NCBI RefSeq assembly: GCF_000306945.1
Contig: NC_018518.1
Coordinates: 2,170,001 to 2,234,000, forward strand
Source: Bordetella pertussis 18323
GTDB lineage: Bacteria; Pseudomonadota; Gammaproteobacteria; Burkholderiales; Burkholderiaceae_B
DNA length: 64,000 nucleotides
Reading direction: 5' to 3'
Shown: positions 25,827 to 34,496 of the stretch, piece by piece
Numbering within the stretch: the first letter of the stretch is position 1
Layout: the number at the start of each line of letters is the position of its first letter
Position numbers and translations under genes: made by a program
Notes under the pieces: generated by a model
The model's input: only the letters and a program-made list of their open reading frames with translations
Told to the model about the DNA's origin: nothing
Databases searched by the model: none

Positions 25827-28414
25827 CGCATCCCCAGCTGCGCCGAAGCGCCGCGCAGATACTGGCTGTCGATGCTGGTGGCATAGGCCAGCCTGCCGTA
25901 GAGGGCCAGGCTGCGGGCCAGCGTCACGCTGGCGCCGGCCGCCAGTTCGAGCGAGGTCGCGCCGCGCCGGGTATCGATGCTGTCTTCGCCCAGCACGACG
26001 GTGTTCTCGCCGCTGAAGGTGCGCCAGAAATTCAGCGCCGCGTAGGGGCGCCACACCTGCGCGGCGGCCGCGTACTCGCCCTGCAGCCGGGCGCCCAGGC
26101 GGACGGTCAGCGCGTTGTCGTCGCGGATGCGCACCTCGGACACGGCGTCCGAGAAACCGTCGACGCGCGTGTGCTGGTAGATGAGCTGCGCCTGCGGCTC
26201 CAGCGTCCAGCGCTCGGACAGCGCCAGCGGGTAGCCACTTTCCAGCGAAGCCGTGAACGCCTGGCCGCGCGTATCGGCGTCGCGCCCGGCCTTGGAGTCG
26301 GTGTCGATGTCCATCCAGGTGTTGGCCAGCACGGCATCCACGTACCACCCGCGCGGGCCGACATAGGTCCAGTAGCCGCCGACGCTGTAGCCGTCGATGG
26401 TCAGCCGGCCGGTAGCGGCGTCGCGCTCGCCGCCGGCCGAGCCGTGGGTGTCGCCGCGCGCCTGGCCATAGCCGCCGAACAGCCCGAAGCGGTGCTGTCC
26501 GCCGTCCGGGCGCACGCTGCTGTAGAGGTCCTGCCCCAGTTGCACGCCGGCCAGGCGGGCGTCGATGCCGGGTTGCGCATCGCCGTCGAGCGCCTGCTTG
26601 CTGTTGCCGCCATAGGCGCGCGCCCAGGCCGCGACGCGTTCGCCGTCGCGCGCCAGCAGCGCCTGGTTGCCCTGCCGTTCGTGGAAGGTGCCCAGCTGGG
26701 CCAGGCCCATGCGCCGCGCCAGCATGGGAATGCTGCTGTACAGCGCCACCTCGGGCCGGTACAGCGGCGTGTCCTCGATGCTCGGCCGCTCGCCGGTGCG
26801 CCGGCCGATGTCGTCGGCGATCGCCTCGGCTTCGGCAAGGCTGCCGGCCAGTTGGTCCTCGACCAGATAGGCCCGCGAGCGCAGGTACCAGCTGTCCGGC
26901 GCGGCGCCCGTGGCGCCGCCGCGGTACAGCCTGTACTCGTATGCGCCGGCGTTGAGGGGGGCGGCCAGCGAGAAGGCGCCGGCGTCCGAGCTTGCGCCAT
27001 TGATGGCCTGGACCACCAGGATGCCGTCGGCCGCGGTCAGCGCGCCCTGCCCGCCCCGGTTGACCACCGTGACCGGGGTGCTGCCGCCGGCGTGCCCGCC
27101 ATCGATGACCAGCCTGTCCGAGGCGGCCCCGTCGCCGGCCAGCACCGTGTTGACGCGCAGCGCGCCGCCCGCGCCGGTGTAATCGCCGCGCACCGTCAGC
27201 GCGCCGTAGCCGCTGCCGTCGTTCGGGCCGGGCCGGATTTCGCCGGCGTTGCGCAATGCGCCGGCCAGCGTGCCGGTGCCGGCCAGCACCGCGCCGGCGG
27301 CCAGGCGGTTGGCCGGGCTGGCGAGCGTGCCGGCAAGAAAGAATGTGCCGGTGCGCAGGTCCACGCTTTCGGTGAACGCGGCGTCCGAGGTCCAGCGCCA
27401 GTCGGCGCCGCGCATGGTCAGGGTGCGGAAGTTGGCGAACCGGTTGTCCACCGTGCCGCTGCCCTCCAGATACGCATGGCTGGCCGCCCCGCCGCCGTCG
27501 GCCAGGCCGGCGATGGCCGAGCCGGTGCGCAGGATCAGCGTGCCCGTGCCCTGGGGGCCCATGTAGACGGCCGTGTCGCGGCCGGCCCCGCCGTGCCCTT
27601 GCAGGTAGCCGGCGTTGATGAAGGTATCGTTGCCGTTCTGCCCGCGCAGCGCATACGAGTGATCGCTGAGGATGCGCCCGCCGGGCAGGTTCTCGACGCG
27701 GGCATGAAAGCCGTTGGCGTTGGTGGTGTTCACATGCACGCCGTCGGGGCCGAATATGCCGTTGCTGCTGGCGCCGCGCGCATGGATGGTGCCGCCGTTG
27801 ACCAGTACGTTGGCCGCGGGGCTGCCGCCTTGCAGATACACGCCCTTGGCGTCGGTGCCGTTGACGGTGATGGCGCCGCTGTTCTGGACGCGGTTGCCCG
27901 GGCCGTTGATGGCGATGCCGTGCGCGCTGGCGCCCTGGGTGCGGATGCTGCCGCTGTTGTCGACCAGCGTCCCGGTACTGCCGACGTTGGGCACCGAGAT
28001 GCCGCGCACGCCGCTGCCCGATGTCGTGATCGATCCGCGGTTGATCAACTGGTTGTTGTCGCCGAAACCCACCATGGCGCCGCGCGAGGCGCCGGCGCCG
28101 CCGGCCATCTGGATCGTGCCCTCGTTGACGATACGGCTGCGGTCATCGACCGACAGCGCCCGCGTCGCGTTGGTCGAGAACAGCGCGCCGGGCGCCACCG
28201 TGATGGTTACGTTCTGGCTGCCGGCCGCCGCCTCGACCGACTGGTTGACCACGGCGCCGTCGCATTGCACGCTCTGCCCGCTGGCTGGCGCCAGCGTGGG
28301 CGCACAGGCCGCGGCCGCGGGCGTCGCGCCCAAGGATTGCAGCAGGCCGGCGGCGGCCAGCATGGCCGGCAACGGGGCAAGTCGTGCTGGGGTACGGCGG
28401 CGGGCGCTACGCAT
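25814..28414 (-). CDS. Autotransporter (type Va secretion), pertactin-like
   Basis: 866 residues from the chosen start at 28414, which follows GGAGCCCCG; an ATG at 28435 lacks a ribosome-binding site. A signal peptide ending near ATPAAAA is followed by a repetitive beta-helix passenger with many NGTDAKGVYL- and NSGSIRTQG-like turns, a pertactin-like segment (GDYTGAGGALRVNTVL...GDGAASDRLVIDGG), and a C-terminal beta-barrel of about 270 residues ending in Trp (LGMRYTW). It is exported to the surface. I see no RGD motif and cannot name the member with confidence. No clear BvgA site was found upstream. Confidence 0.92.
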   Translation of the reverse strand: MRSARRRTPARLAPLPAMLAAAGLLQSLGATPAAAACAPTLAPASGQSVQCDGAVVNQSVEAAAGSQNVTITVAPGALFSTNATRALSVDDRSRIVNEGTIQMAGGAGASRGAMVGFGDNNQLINRGSITTSGSGVRGISVPNVGSTGTLVDNSGSIRTQGASAHGIAINGPGNRVQNSGAITVNGTDAKGVYLQGGSPAANVLVNGGTIHARGASSNGIFGPDGVHVNTTNANGFHARVENLPGGRILSDHSYALRGQNGNDTFINAGYLQGHGGAGRDTAVYMGPQGTGTLILRTGSAIAGLADGGGAASHAYLEGSGTVDNRFANFRTLTMRGADWRWTSDAAFTESVDLRTGTFFLAGTLASPANRLAAGAVLAGTGTLAGALRNAGEIRPGPNDGSGYGALTVRGDYTGAGGALRVNTVLAGDGAASDRLVIDGGHAGGSTPVTVVNRGGQGALTAADGILVVQAINGASSDAGAFSLAAPLNAGAYEYRLYRGGATGAAPDSWYLRSRAYLVEDQLAGSLAEAEAIADDIGRRTGERPSIEDTPLYRPEVALYSSIPMLARRMGLAQLGTFHERQGNQALLARDGERVAAWARAYGGNSKQALDGDAQPGIDARLAGVQLGQDLYSSVRPDGGQHRFGLFGGYGQARGDTHGSAGGERDAATGRLTIDGYSVGGYWTYVGPRGWYVDAVLANTWMDIDTDSKAGRDADTRGQAFTASLESGYPLALSERWTLEPQAQLIYQHTRVDGFSDAVSEVRIRDDNALTVRLGARLQGEYAAAAQVWRPYAALNFWRTFSGENTVVLGEDSIDTRRGATSLELAAGASVTLARSLALYGRLAYATSIDSQYLRGASAQLGMRYTW

Positions 28415-28575
28415 CGGGGCTCCAGTTCGCAACATCTTGCATAGTTTGTGCGAGAGTAGCGGCTGGATACGCGAGAGATGTGTGCAATTTGTAAAAATTA
28501 CGCCATTTTCTGTCGCTTTTGCAAGGGCGCGCGCCCGGCGCCCCGTTGCGTCGATGTCACAAGGCCGGCGTCGGC

Positions 28576-29344
28576 TCAATCATGCGTTTCGTGCACGGCC
28601 GCCTCGCCGCGCTTCCAGTAGCTGGCGGCGCGGATGCGGCTTTTGTCCAGCCCGTGCGTGTCGACCAGCGCCTGCCGCACCGCGCGCGCAACGGCCGCCT
28701 CGGCCGCGGCCCAGGCGTAGCCTTCGCCCGGCGGCAGGCGCAGCGCGCGCACGGCCTCGGGCAGACGGCTGCCGGCCGGCTCGCGCAGCAGCCATTGCAC
28801 GCTGGCCTGCGCGCGGGTCGACAGCGCCAGCCGGGCCGCGGGGTCGGCGACCTCGATCAGGGCGATGACGGGCTTGCCGGGCGGCAATTCCTCGAGGCGG
28901 CGCGCGATCGCCGGCAAGGCGCTTTCGTCGCCCACCAGCAAATGCCAGTCGTATTCGAGCGGCACCACGAACGAGCCGCGCGGCCCGGGCCGCCCAGCTG
29001 GCGGCCGGCCCTTCGCCATGCAGCACGAACTCCAGGTCGAGCTCGCCGGCGCGCGCGTCGTGGCGGCGCGGCGTGTAATCGCGCATGGGCGGGCGGGGTT
29101 CGCCCTCGGCGAACACCAGGCCGTCCGGCCCCAGTTCGGGCAGGACCGGCCGCGCCGCGCCAGGCGGCGGGAAGAACACCTTGACGTGGTCGTCGAACGA
29201 TGCCGAGACGAAGTCGCGCAGAGCGTCGCCGGCCAGGGTGATGCGCGCCAGATGCGGCGTGGGCCGCGTCACGCGCTTGACTTCGAGCAGGCGCATTTTC
29301 AGCGGATGGCGTACCCGCTGCACGTTCAGTTCGGTTGGGGGCAT
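28576..29344 (-). pseudogene. yqjH: Siderophore-interacting ferric reductase (YqjH/ViuB-like), broken
   Basis: The N-terminal half (LLEVKRVTRPTPHLARITLAGDAL; MRDYTPRRHD, the FAD-binding RxYT motif) and the C-terminal half (GSFVVPLEYDWHLLVGDESALPAIARRLEELP) are typical of the siderophore-interacting family. Between them, near 28985-29000, the frame changes and roughly ten residues usually found there (the xPGDxxxxGG turn) are missing, so a deletion not divisible by three is likely. Intact proteins reduce ferric siderophores in the cytoplasm using NADPH and FAD. The upstream PadR gene and its operator remain. Confidence 0.88.
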
Positions 29345-29369
29345 TACAGGTTTTCCAGGGAAATTTGTG

Positions 29370-30002
29370 TCAGGACGACAGGTCGTCCAGTTCGGCGGCC
29401 GCGCGCGCCAGGATGGCGGCCAATTGCCGCTGCCGCGCGGGCGTGGCGTCGGCGTGGCGCGCCAGCGCCTGTTTCAGCGCCATGCGCGCCTGCACGTACT
29501 CGGGCAGCCAGCCGGTGGCCAGGTCCTCGCCTTCGGAGCCGGTTTCGATGGGCTGCCCGGCCCAGGCGCGCCGCATCCACTCCATCTTGCGCCCGACATG
29601 GGCCAGTTGCGCCATCAGCAGCGTGACGCGCTCGCGGTTGGCCTGCAGATGCGCGCGGCCCGGTTCGGCCAGGTGGTAGTGCTTGCGCGCGCCGTCCTGG
29701 CTGACCGTGGCGTGGCCGGCCTCTTCCAGCCAGGTCAGGGTCGGATAGACCATGCCCGGGCTGGGCGTATAGAAGCCGCGGCTGCGCGCGCCCAGCGCCT
29801 TGATGAGCTCGTAGCCATGGCTGGGGCCTTCGTCGAGCAGCGCCAGGATCATCAACTGCAGGTCGTCGGCCGAAAACTTGCGGCCGCGCCGCCAGTCGGG
29901 GCCGTCGCCGCCGGCGCCGTGGCCGCCGCCGTGCCGTCCCCCGGCATGGCCGCCGCCGCGGCCGCCGTGCGCGGACATGGCAAAGACGTGAAATGGATGC
30001 AT
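29370..30002 (-). CDS. yqjI: PadR-family metal-responsive regulator, YqjI-like
   Basis: 210 residues. A His/Gly-rich N-terminal tail (AHGGRGGGHAGGRHGGGHGA) precedes the PadR winged helix (LMILALLDEGPSHGYELIKAL, then YTPSPGMVYPTLTWLEEAGH) and a helical C-terminal dimerisation part. In E. coli, YqjI has such a tail, binds nickel/iron and represses yqjH and itself. Here the YqjH-like gene is 25 bp downstream. A strong palindrome at 30013-30040 lies 11 bp upstream of the start, fitting autoregulation. Assignment rests on motif and neighbour. Confidence 0.85.
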   Translation of the reverse strand: MHPFHVFAMSAHGGRGGGHAGGRHGGGHGAGGDGPDWRRGRKFSADDLQLMILALLDEGPSHGYELIKALGARSRGFYTPSPGMVYPTLTWLEEAGHATVSQDGARKHYHLAEPGRAHLQANRERVTLLMAQLAHVGRKMEWMRRAWAGQPIETGSEGEDLATGWLPEYVQARMALKQALARHADATPARQRQLAAILARAAAELDDLSS

Positions 30003-30012
30003 AGGGTCACCT

Positions 30013-30040
30013 ATATCGTAAGATATATGTCTTACGATAT
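30013..30040. promoter_or_regulatory. PadR/YqjI operator palindrome
   Basis: Perfect inverted repeat with 11-bp arms ATATCGTAAGA and TCTTACGATAT around the 6-bp spacer TATATG. It starts 11 bp upstream of the yqjI start codon, in an AT-rich patch that stands out from the GC-rich surroundings. PadR proteins bind such two-fold sites; the adjacent regulator is the natural binder. Confidence 0.82.
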
Positions 30041-30059
30041 ATCGACCGCCGCGGAACTG

Positions 30060-30272
30060 TCAAGCAGCGTGTAGAAAGCGCCGCCCCGGCAAGCCGCACG
30101 CAGGCGCCGTCAGGAGAGCAGGAAGCGAACCGAGGCCGCCAGGCGCGTCGGGCGGCGGCAGGTCGATATCGGGATCGTCGGTATCCGGGTCGACCGGCAG
30201 GTCCCCGGGCGGCGAATCGGGCGGGATGGGATCGGGTTTGGGGGGTACGTGACAGCGCAGCGTGGCGGACAT
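30060..30272 (-). CDS. Small Pro/Asp-rich protein
   Basis: A 70-residue protein with segments KPDPIPPDSPPGDLPVDPD and DDPDIDLPPPDAP, likely disordered and acidic. The ATG at 30270-30272 is preceded by AAGGAG at ideal spacing, and a sigma-54-type promoter (30319-30332, minus strand) lies 47 bp upstream, which supports expression. I do not recognise a family with a known function; such short PDP-rich proteins are found near stress-related genes. It is divergent from ybhP. Confidence 0.7.
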   Translation of the reverse strand: MSATLRCHVPPKPDPIPPDSPPGDLPVDPDTDDPDIDLPPPDAPGGLGSLPALLTAPACGLPGRRFLHAA

Positions 30273-30318
30273 CGTCGTCTCCTTGGGGCGGGCGCGAACC
30301 ATCGGGAACCAGCGTAGC

Positions 30319-30332
30319 GCAAGCGTCGTGCC
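30319..30332 (-). promoter_or_regulatory. Sigma-54-type -24/-12 promoter
   Basis: On the minus strand GGCACGACGCTTGC fits the RpoN consensus (GGCAC-N5-TTGC) with the required GG-N10-GC spacing and a preceding G. The expected start site is about 35 bp upstream of the small Pro/Asp-rich gene. One of four such sites in 5 kb. Confidence 0.7.
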
Positions 30333-30349
30333 CGCGCCATCGTGTGGCG

Positions 30350-30363
30350 GGCACGCGGTTTGC
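30350..30363 (+). promoter_or_regulatory. Sigma-54-type -24/-12 promoter
   Basis: GGCACGCGGTTTGC has GG-N10-GC spacing and is followed by T, matching GGCAC-N5-TTGCT. The predicted start site lies about 20 bp before the ribosome-binding site GGAG and the ATG of ybhP at 30396. It is divergent from, and only 17 bp away from, the site at 30319-30332. Confidence 0.7.
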
Positions 30364-30395
30364 TGGGCTGCGGCATCTCGCCGTCCGGAGTGCTC

Positions 30396-31154
30396 ATGCC
30401 GCCAGAACCGATCCGGCTCAGGATCCTGACCGTCAATGCACACAAAGGCTTCACCAGCTTCAACCGCCGTTTCATCCTGCACGAACTGCGCGAGGCCCTG
30501 CGCGAGGCACGGCCGGATCTCGTGTTCCTGCAGGAAGTGCTGGGCGAACACCAGCGGCACGCGGCGCGCCACGCGCGCTGGCCGGCGGTCTCGCAATACG
30601 AGTTCCTGGCCGACACCCTGTGGAGCGCCTATGCCTATGGCCGCAACGCCGTCTACCCCGATGGCCACCATGGCAACGCCGTATTGTCCAAGTATCCGAT
30701 CGTCTCGCACCGCAACGAGGACCTGAGCGTGGGCGCGGCGCACGAGCCGCGCGGCATGCTGCACTGCGTGCTGGACGTGCGCGACGCGCCCGCGCCCCTG
30801 CATGCGCTGTGCGTGCACCTGGGCCTGCGCGAGGCGCATCGCCAGGAGCAGCTGCGGCGCCTGTGCCAGTACCTGCGCCAGCACGTGCCGGCGCAGGCCG
30901 CGGCCCTGCTGGCGGGGGACTTCAACGACTGGCGCCAGCGGGCCGACGCAACGCTGGCGCGCTGCGGGCTGGCCGACGTCCACCGGCTGGCGCTGGGGCA
31001 CGCGGCGCGTACCTTTCCGGCCGCCTGCCCGCTGCTGCGGCTGGACCGCATCTACGTGCGCAACGTCGCCGGATCCGAGCCGCGCCGCCTGAGCCGGCGT
31101 CCATGGTCGCGGCTGTCCGACCATGTGCCGCTGGCCGCCGAGGTGACGTTGTGA
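30396..31154 (+). CDS. ybhP: Endonuclease/exonuclease/phosphatase family protein (YbhP-like)
   Basis: 252 residues. Family motifs are LTVNAHKG near the start, FLQEVLGEH (metal Glu), GHHGNAVLSKYPI, VHLGL, LLAGDFNDW (Asp/Asn) and SDHVPLAAE (catalytic Asp-His). The ATG at 30396 follows GGAG by 7 bp; an upstream GTG would include the promoter. It is the first gene of a three-gene operon matching E. coli ybhP-clsB-ybhN in order, and its stop overlaps clsB by 4 bp. Substrate unknown; a phosphodiesterase role in membrane lipid handling is plausible. Confidence 0.88.
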   Translation: MPPEPIRLRILTVNAHKGFTSFNRRFILHELREALREARPDLVFLQEVLGEHQRHAARHARWPAVSQYEFLADTLWSAYAYGRNAVYPDGHHGNAVLSKYPIVSHRNEDLSVGAAHEPRGMLHCVLDVRDAPAPLHALCVHLGLREAHRQEQLRRLCQYLRQHVPAQAAALLAGDFNDWRQRADATLARCGLADVHRLALGHAARTFPAACPLLRLDRIYVRNVAGSEPRRLSRRPWSRLSDHVPLAAEVTL

Positions 31155-32353
31155 GCACGCCCTGGCGCGACGGCAACCGCTTCGCCATTCTCGAGAATGG
31201 CGCCAGCTATTTCCCGCGGGTCTACACAGCCATCGGCAAGGCCCGCGAGGAAATCCTCATCGAGACCTTCATCCTGTTCGACGACGCGGTCGGGCGCGAA
31301 CTGCGCGAGGCGCTGATGGCGGCGGCGCGGCGCGGCGTGCGCATCGACGTCACGGTCGACGGCTATGGCTCGGACAGCCTGCCGCCGGACTTCATCGCCG
31401 GCCTGGTCGAACTGGGCGTGGGGTTCCATGTATTCGATCCGCGCCCGCGCCTGCTGGGCATGCGCACCAATCTGTTTCGCCGCCTGCACCGCAAGATCGT
31501 CGCCATCGATGGCACGCTGGCCTACGTCGGCGGCCTGAATTTCTCGGCCGATCATCTCGACGACTACGGCCCCCAGTCCAAGCAGGACTACGCCATCGAA
31601 ATCGCCGGCCCGCTGGCGGCCGACATCCGCGATTTCGCGCGCGCCGCGCTGGCCGCCGTGCCGCGGCGGCGCTGGCGCCGCGCGCGGCCGGCCGCGCCGC
31701 CGCAGGCCGCCGGCCCGGCGCGCGCGCGCCTGGTGGTGCGCGACAACGACCAGCACACCAACGATATCGAGCAAAGCTACCGCGTGGCGATTCGGGCCGC
31801 GCGCCGCGACATCGTGATCGCCAACGCGTATTTCTTTCCCGGCTACCGCTTGCTGCGCGACCTGCGCGCGGCGGCCGCGCGCGGGGTGCGCGTGCGCCTG
31901 ATCCTGCAGGGCGAGCCCGACATGCCCATCGCGCAGCTGGGCGCGCGCCTGCTGTACGACGCCCTGGCCGAGGCCGGCGTGGAAATCCTCGAATACTGCG
32001 AGCGTCCGTTGCACGGCAAGGTCGCCAGCATCGACGACGAGTGGGCCACGGTCGGGTCGAGCAACCTCGATCCGTTCAGCCTGGCGCTGAACCTGGAGGC
32101 CAATGTCGAGGTGCGCGACAGCGCCTTCGCCAGCGGCCTGCGAGAGCGGCTGGAACGGTTGGCGATCGACCATTGCCGCCCGGCGCCGCAAAGCGATGGC
32201 GCAGGGCGCCAGCTGCGGCGGCTGTTCGCCGGCGCGCTGGTCTACCACTTCCTGCGGCGCTTTCCCGCCTGGGCCGGCAGCCTGCCCGCCCACAAGCCCC
32301 GCATCCAGACCCTGCGGCCCGATGGCCAGGGCCAACCGGACGAGGCGACATGA
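31151..32353 (+). CDS. clsB: Cardiolipin synthase B
   Basis: 400 residues of the phospholipase D superfamily. Two HKD motifs are visible: HRKIVAID near residue 112 and HGKVASIDD near residue 287, each followed by the usual GSSN/GGLN segments. It lacks the N-terminal membrane helices of ClsA, as ClsB does. It makes cardiolipin from phosphatidylglycerol. The start is GTG overlapping the ybhP stop (GTGA); the stop overlaps ybhN in the same way, showing tight coupling. Confidence 0.93.
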   Translation: MSTPWRDGNRFAILENGASYFPRVYTAIGKAREEILIETFILFDDAVGRELREALMAAARRGVRIDVTVDGYGSDSLPPDFIAGLVELGVGFHVFDPRPRLLGMRTNLFRRLHRKIVAIDGTLAYVGGLNFSADHLDDYGPQSKQDYAIEIAGPLAADIRDFARAALAAVPRRRWRRARPAAPPQAAGPARARLVVRDNDQHTNDIEQSYRVAIRAARRDIVIANAYFFPGYRLLRDLRAAAARGVRVRLILQGEPDMPIAQLGARLLYDALAEAGVEILEYCERPLHGKVASIDDEWATVGSSNLDPFSLALNLEANVEVRDSAFASGLRERLERLAIDHCRPAPQSDGAGRQLRRLFAGALVYHFLRRFPAWAGSLPAHKPRIQTLRPDGQGQPDEAT

Positions 32354-33297
32354 GGCACGCGCACCATCATGGACACCGCCGGCGCCGCCTGGGCGCCTGG
32401 CTGGCCGGCATCGTCGGCCTGGCCGTCGTCGGGGTATTGCTGTACCAGGCGCGCCGCATCGACTGGCACGCGGTGGCGCGCGCCGCCCACGATATCCCCG
32501 GCCCGGCCGTGGCGCTGGCCGCCGCGCTGGCGCTGGCCGGCTACCTGGCCTACGCCGGCTTCGACATCCTGGCGCGCCGCTATGCCGGCCACCGCCTGCC
32601 CGCCTGGCAGGTGGCGGCCATCGCCATGACCAGCTATGCGCTCAACCTGAACCTGGGCGTCCTGCTGGGTGGGGTCGCCGTGCGCCTGCGGCTGTACGGG
32701 CGCCACGGCTTGCGCACCGCCTGCGGACTGCGCGTGGTGGCGTTCGCCACCGCCACCAACTGGGTGGGCTACGCCTGGCTGGCCGGCGCCCTTCTACTGG
32801 CCGGCCAGATGCCCACGCCCGCCGGCTGGCACCTGGGCGCCGGCCTGCTGCGCACCGTGGGCGCGGCGCTGCTGGCCGGCGCGCTGGCCTACCTGTACCT
32901 GTGCCGGTACGCGCGGCGGCGCGCCTATACCTTGCGCGGCCACCGCTGGGTGCTGCCCGACCTGCCGACCGCGCTGCGGCAGATGGGCCTGGCCGGCGTG
33001 TCGTGGGCCATCATGGGCGGCATCATCTACGTCCTGCTGCAGGGCCGCGCGCCGTATCCGGAAGTCCTGGCCATCCTGTTGTTCAGCAGCATCGCCGCGC
33101 TGCTGGCCCACATTCCGGGCGGGCTGGGCGTGATCGAGGCCCTGTTCGCCGCCGCGTTGGCCACCCGCATGCCGGCCAGCGAAAGCCTGGGCGCGGTGCT
33201 GATGTACCGCTTGCTGTATGCGTGGATACCGCTGTGCGTGGCGCTGCCGGCCTACCTGGGCGCCGAATGGCGCCACCGGCGCGCGGCGGCCGGTTGA
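32350..33297 (+). CDS. ybhN: YbhN/UPF0104 family inner-membrane protein
   Basis: 315 residues with a His/Arg-rich start (RHAHHHGHRRRR) and about eight hydrophobic segments. The conserved LLAHIPGGLGVIEALF near residue 255 is the signature of the UPF0104 family, related to the flippase domain of lysylphosphatidylglycerol synthase. It overlaps clsB by 4 bp. A role in lipid movement or cardiolipin distribution is inferred from the fold and operon. Confidence 0.9.
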   Translation: MRHAHHHGHRRRRLGAWLAGIVGLAVVGVLLYQARRIDWHAVARAAHDIPGPAVALAAALALAGYLAYAGFDILARRYAGHRLPAWQVAAIAMTSYALNLNLGVLLGGVAVRLRLYGRHGLRTACGLRVVAFATATNWVGYAWLAGALLLAGQMPTPAGWHLGAGLLRTVGAALLAGALAYLYLCRYARRRAYTLRGHRWVLPDLPTALRQMGLAGVSWAIMGGIIYVLLQGRAPYPEVLAILLFSSIAALLAHIPGGLGVIEALFAAALATRMPASESLGAVLMYRLLYAWIPLCVALPAYLGAEWRHRRAAAG

Positions 33298-33302
33298 GCC
33301 CG

Positions 33303-33316
33303 GGCACGGCGCTTGC
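33303..33316 (+). promoter_or_regulatory. Sigma-54-type -24/-12 promoter
   Basis: GGCACGGCGCTTGC, preceded by G and followed by T, matches GGCAC-N5-TTGCT with GG-N10-GC spacing. It lies between ybhN and the DUF3182 gene, whose ATG is 35 bp downstream of the -12 element. Confidence 0.7.
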
Positions 33317-33350
33317 TGCTGCGGCGCTGTTCCCGCTTCCGGATCCGCCC

Positions 33351-34496
33351 ATGAACCCTGCCGCCGCCGTACCGCGCCGTCCCGTCGATCTGGTGGTCGC
33401 CCATCCCGGCCGGCGCGACGCGCCGCGCCACGAGCGCGCCAGCCTGCGCGCGCTGGGCCTGGACATCGCCGAGCTGCTGGGCTGCGAGTACGCCGACGCG
33501 CTGCCTGCGGCGGCGCGCGACCCGCGCTTGCGCGTGTATTACGTACCCGCGCGCACCCTGCTGGACGGCCGCGCGCTGGCCTTGGGCATCCAGGGCCCGG
33601 ACGACCTGTTCGGCGGCGTCGCGCCGCATGGCTTCGTCGCCACCAAGGCGATCACCCATGCGTTGCCGCATGACGGCTGCGCCGCCCCTGCGGCCTGGTC
33701 GCGCGAACTGGACGCGCGGCTGTCCGACTGCGTGCTGCCCGGCTGCACGGTCTTCGCGCTGGACGAGGCGCGCCAGGCCGGCGCGCGGATGCTGCGCACC
33801 AGTGCGCTGCGCGTCAAGCCGGTGCGCGCCACCGCCGGCCGCGGCCAGCGCAAGGTCGCCGACGCGGCGGCGCTGGACCAGGCGCTGGCCGAACAGGATG
33901 CTGGCGAGGTGCGCCGCTATGGCCTGGTGCTGGAGGAACACCTGGAAGACATCTCGACCTACAGCGTCGGCGTGGCGCAGGTGGGCGTCCATCTGGCCAG
34001 CTATATCGGCACGCAGTCGCTGACGCTGGACCACGCGGGCCTGGAAGTCTACGGCGGCTCGGACCTGTGGTTCGTGTCGGGTCCCCTGCCCGCCCTGCTG
34101 CAGCTGGAACTGGACGCGCCGCGGCGCGCCGCGCTGGAGCATGCCATGCGTTACGACGAACAGGCGTTCGCCTGCTATCCGCGCCTGTACGCGTCGCGCC
34201 GCAACTATGACGTGGCGCGCGGCCGCGATGCGCAGGGCCGCTGGCGCACCGGCGTGCTGGAACAATCGTGGCGGGCCGGCGGGGCCAGCCTGGCCGAGAT
34301 CGCCGCGCTGCGCGCGTTCGCGCAGGATGGCGGCCTGCGGCGCGCGCACGCCGCCACCAGCGAACACTACGGTCCGGACCCGGCGCACCCGCCCGGCACG
34401 CGCATCGTATTCCACGCCCACGACGCCGAGGTCGGCTTCATTTCCAAGGCCGGCGGCATGACGCAAGACAACGGCACGGACGATGACGACACATAG
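33351..34496 (+). CDS. DUF3182 family protein (ATP-grasp-like)
   Basis: 381 residues. I recognise the DUF3182 pattern: RVYYVPARTL, HGFVATKAITH, LRVKPVRATAGRGQ, YGLVLEEHLED and SYIGTQSLT. The middle resembles an ATP-grasp domain (Lys in LRVKPV, acidic EEHLE), but no reaction is known. It starts 35 bp after a sigma-54-type promoter and overlaps the hydrolase gene by 14 bp. In related beta-proteobacteria these two genes usually travel together; that is memory, not a search. Confidence 0.85.
   Translation: MNPAAAVPRRPVDLVVAHPGRRDAPRHERASLRALGLDIAELLGCEYADALPAAARDPRLRVYYVPARTLLDGRALALGIQGPDDLFGGVAPHGFVATKAITHALPHDGCAAPAAWSRELDARLSDCVLPGCTVFALDEARQAGARMLRTSALRVKPVRATAGRGQRKVADAAALDQALAEQDAGEVRRYGLVLEEHLEDISTYSVGVAQVGVHLASYIGTQSLTLDHAGLEVYGGSDLWFVSGPLPALLQLELDAPRRAALEHAMRYDEQAFACYPRLYASRRNYDVARGRDAQGRWRTGVLEQSWRAGGASLAEIAALRAFAQDGGLRRAHAATSEHYGPDPAHPPGTRIVFHAHDAEVGFISKAGGMTQDNGTDDDDT

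Noticed and set aside
22158-26348. A 1396-codon open frame antisense to the nuclease-helicase
   Set aside because: Composition is Arg/His/Gln/Val-rich without motifs, and it covers the reverse strand of clearly conserved helicase and autotransporter domains; it is a GC-skewed shadow frame.
25781-28444. An 887-codon plus-strand frame opposite the autotransporter
   Set aside because: No recognisable domain, and the minus strand carries an evident signal peptide and barrel ending in Trp.
28415-28575. BvgA-binding site before the autotransporter
   Set aside because: I looked for paired TTTCCTA-like heptads on both strands and found no convincing match.
30060-31124. A long minus-strand frame covering ybhP
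   Set aside because: Only its last 70 codons (30060-30272), with a ribosome-binding site and promoter, look real; the rest lies antisense to ybhP.
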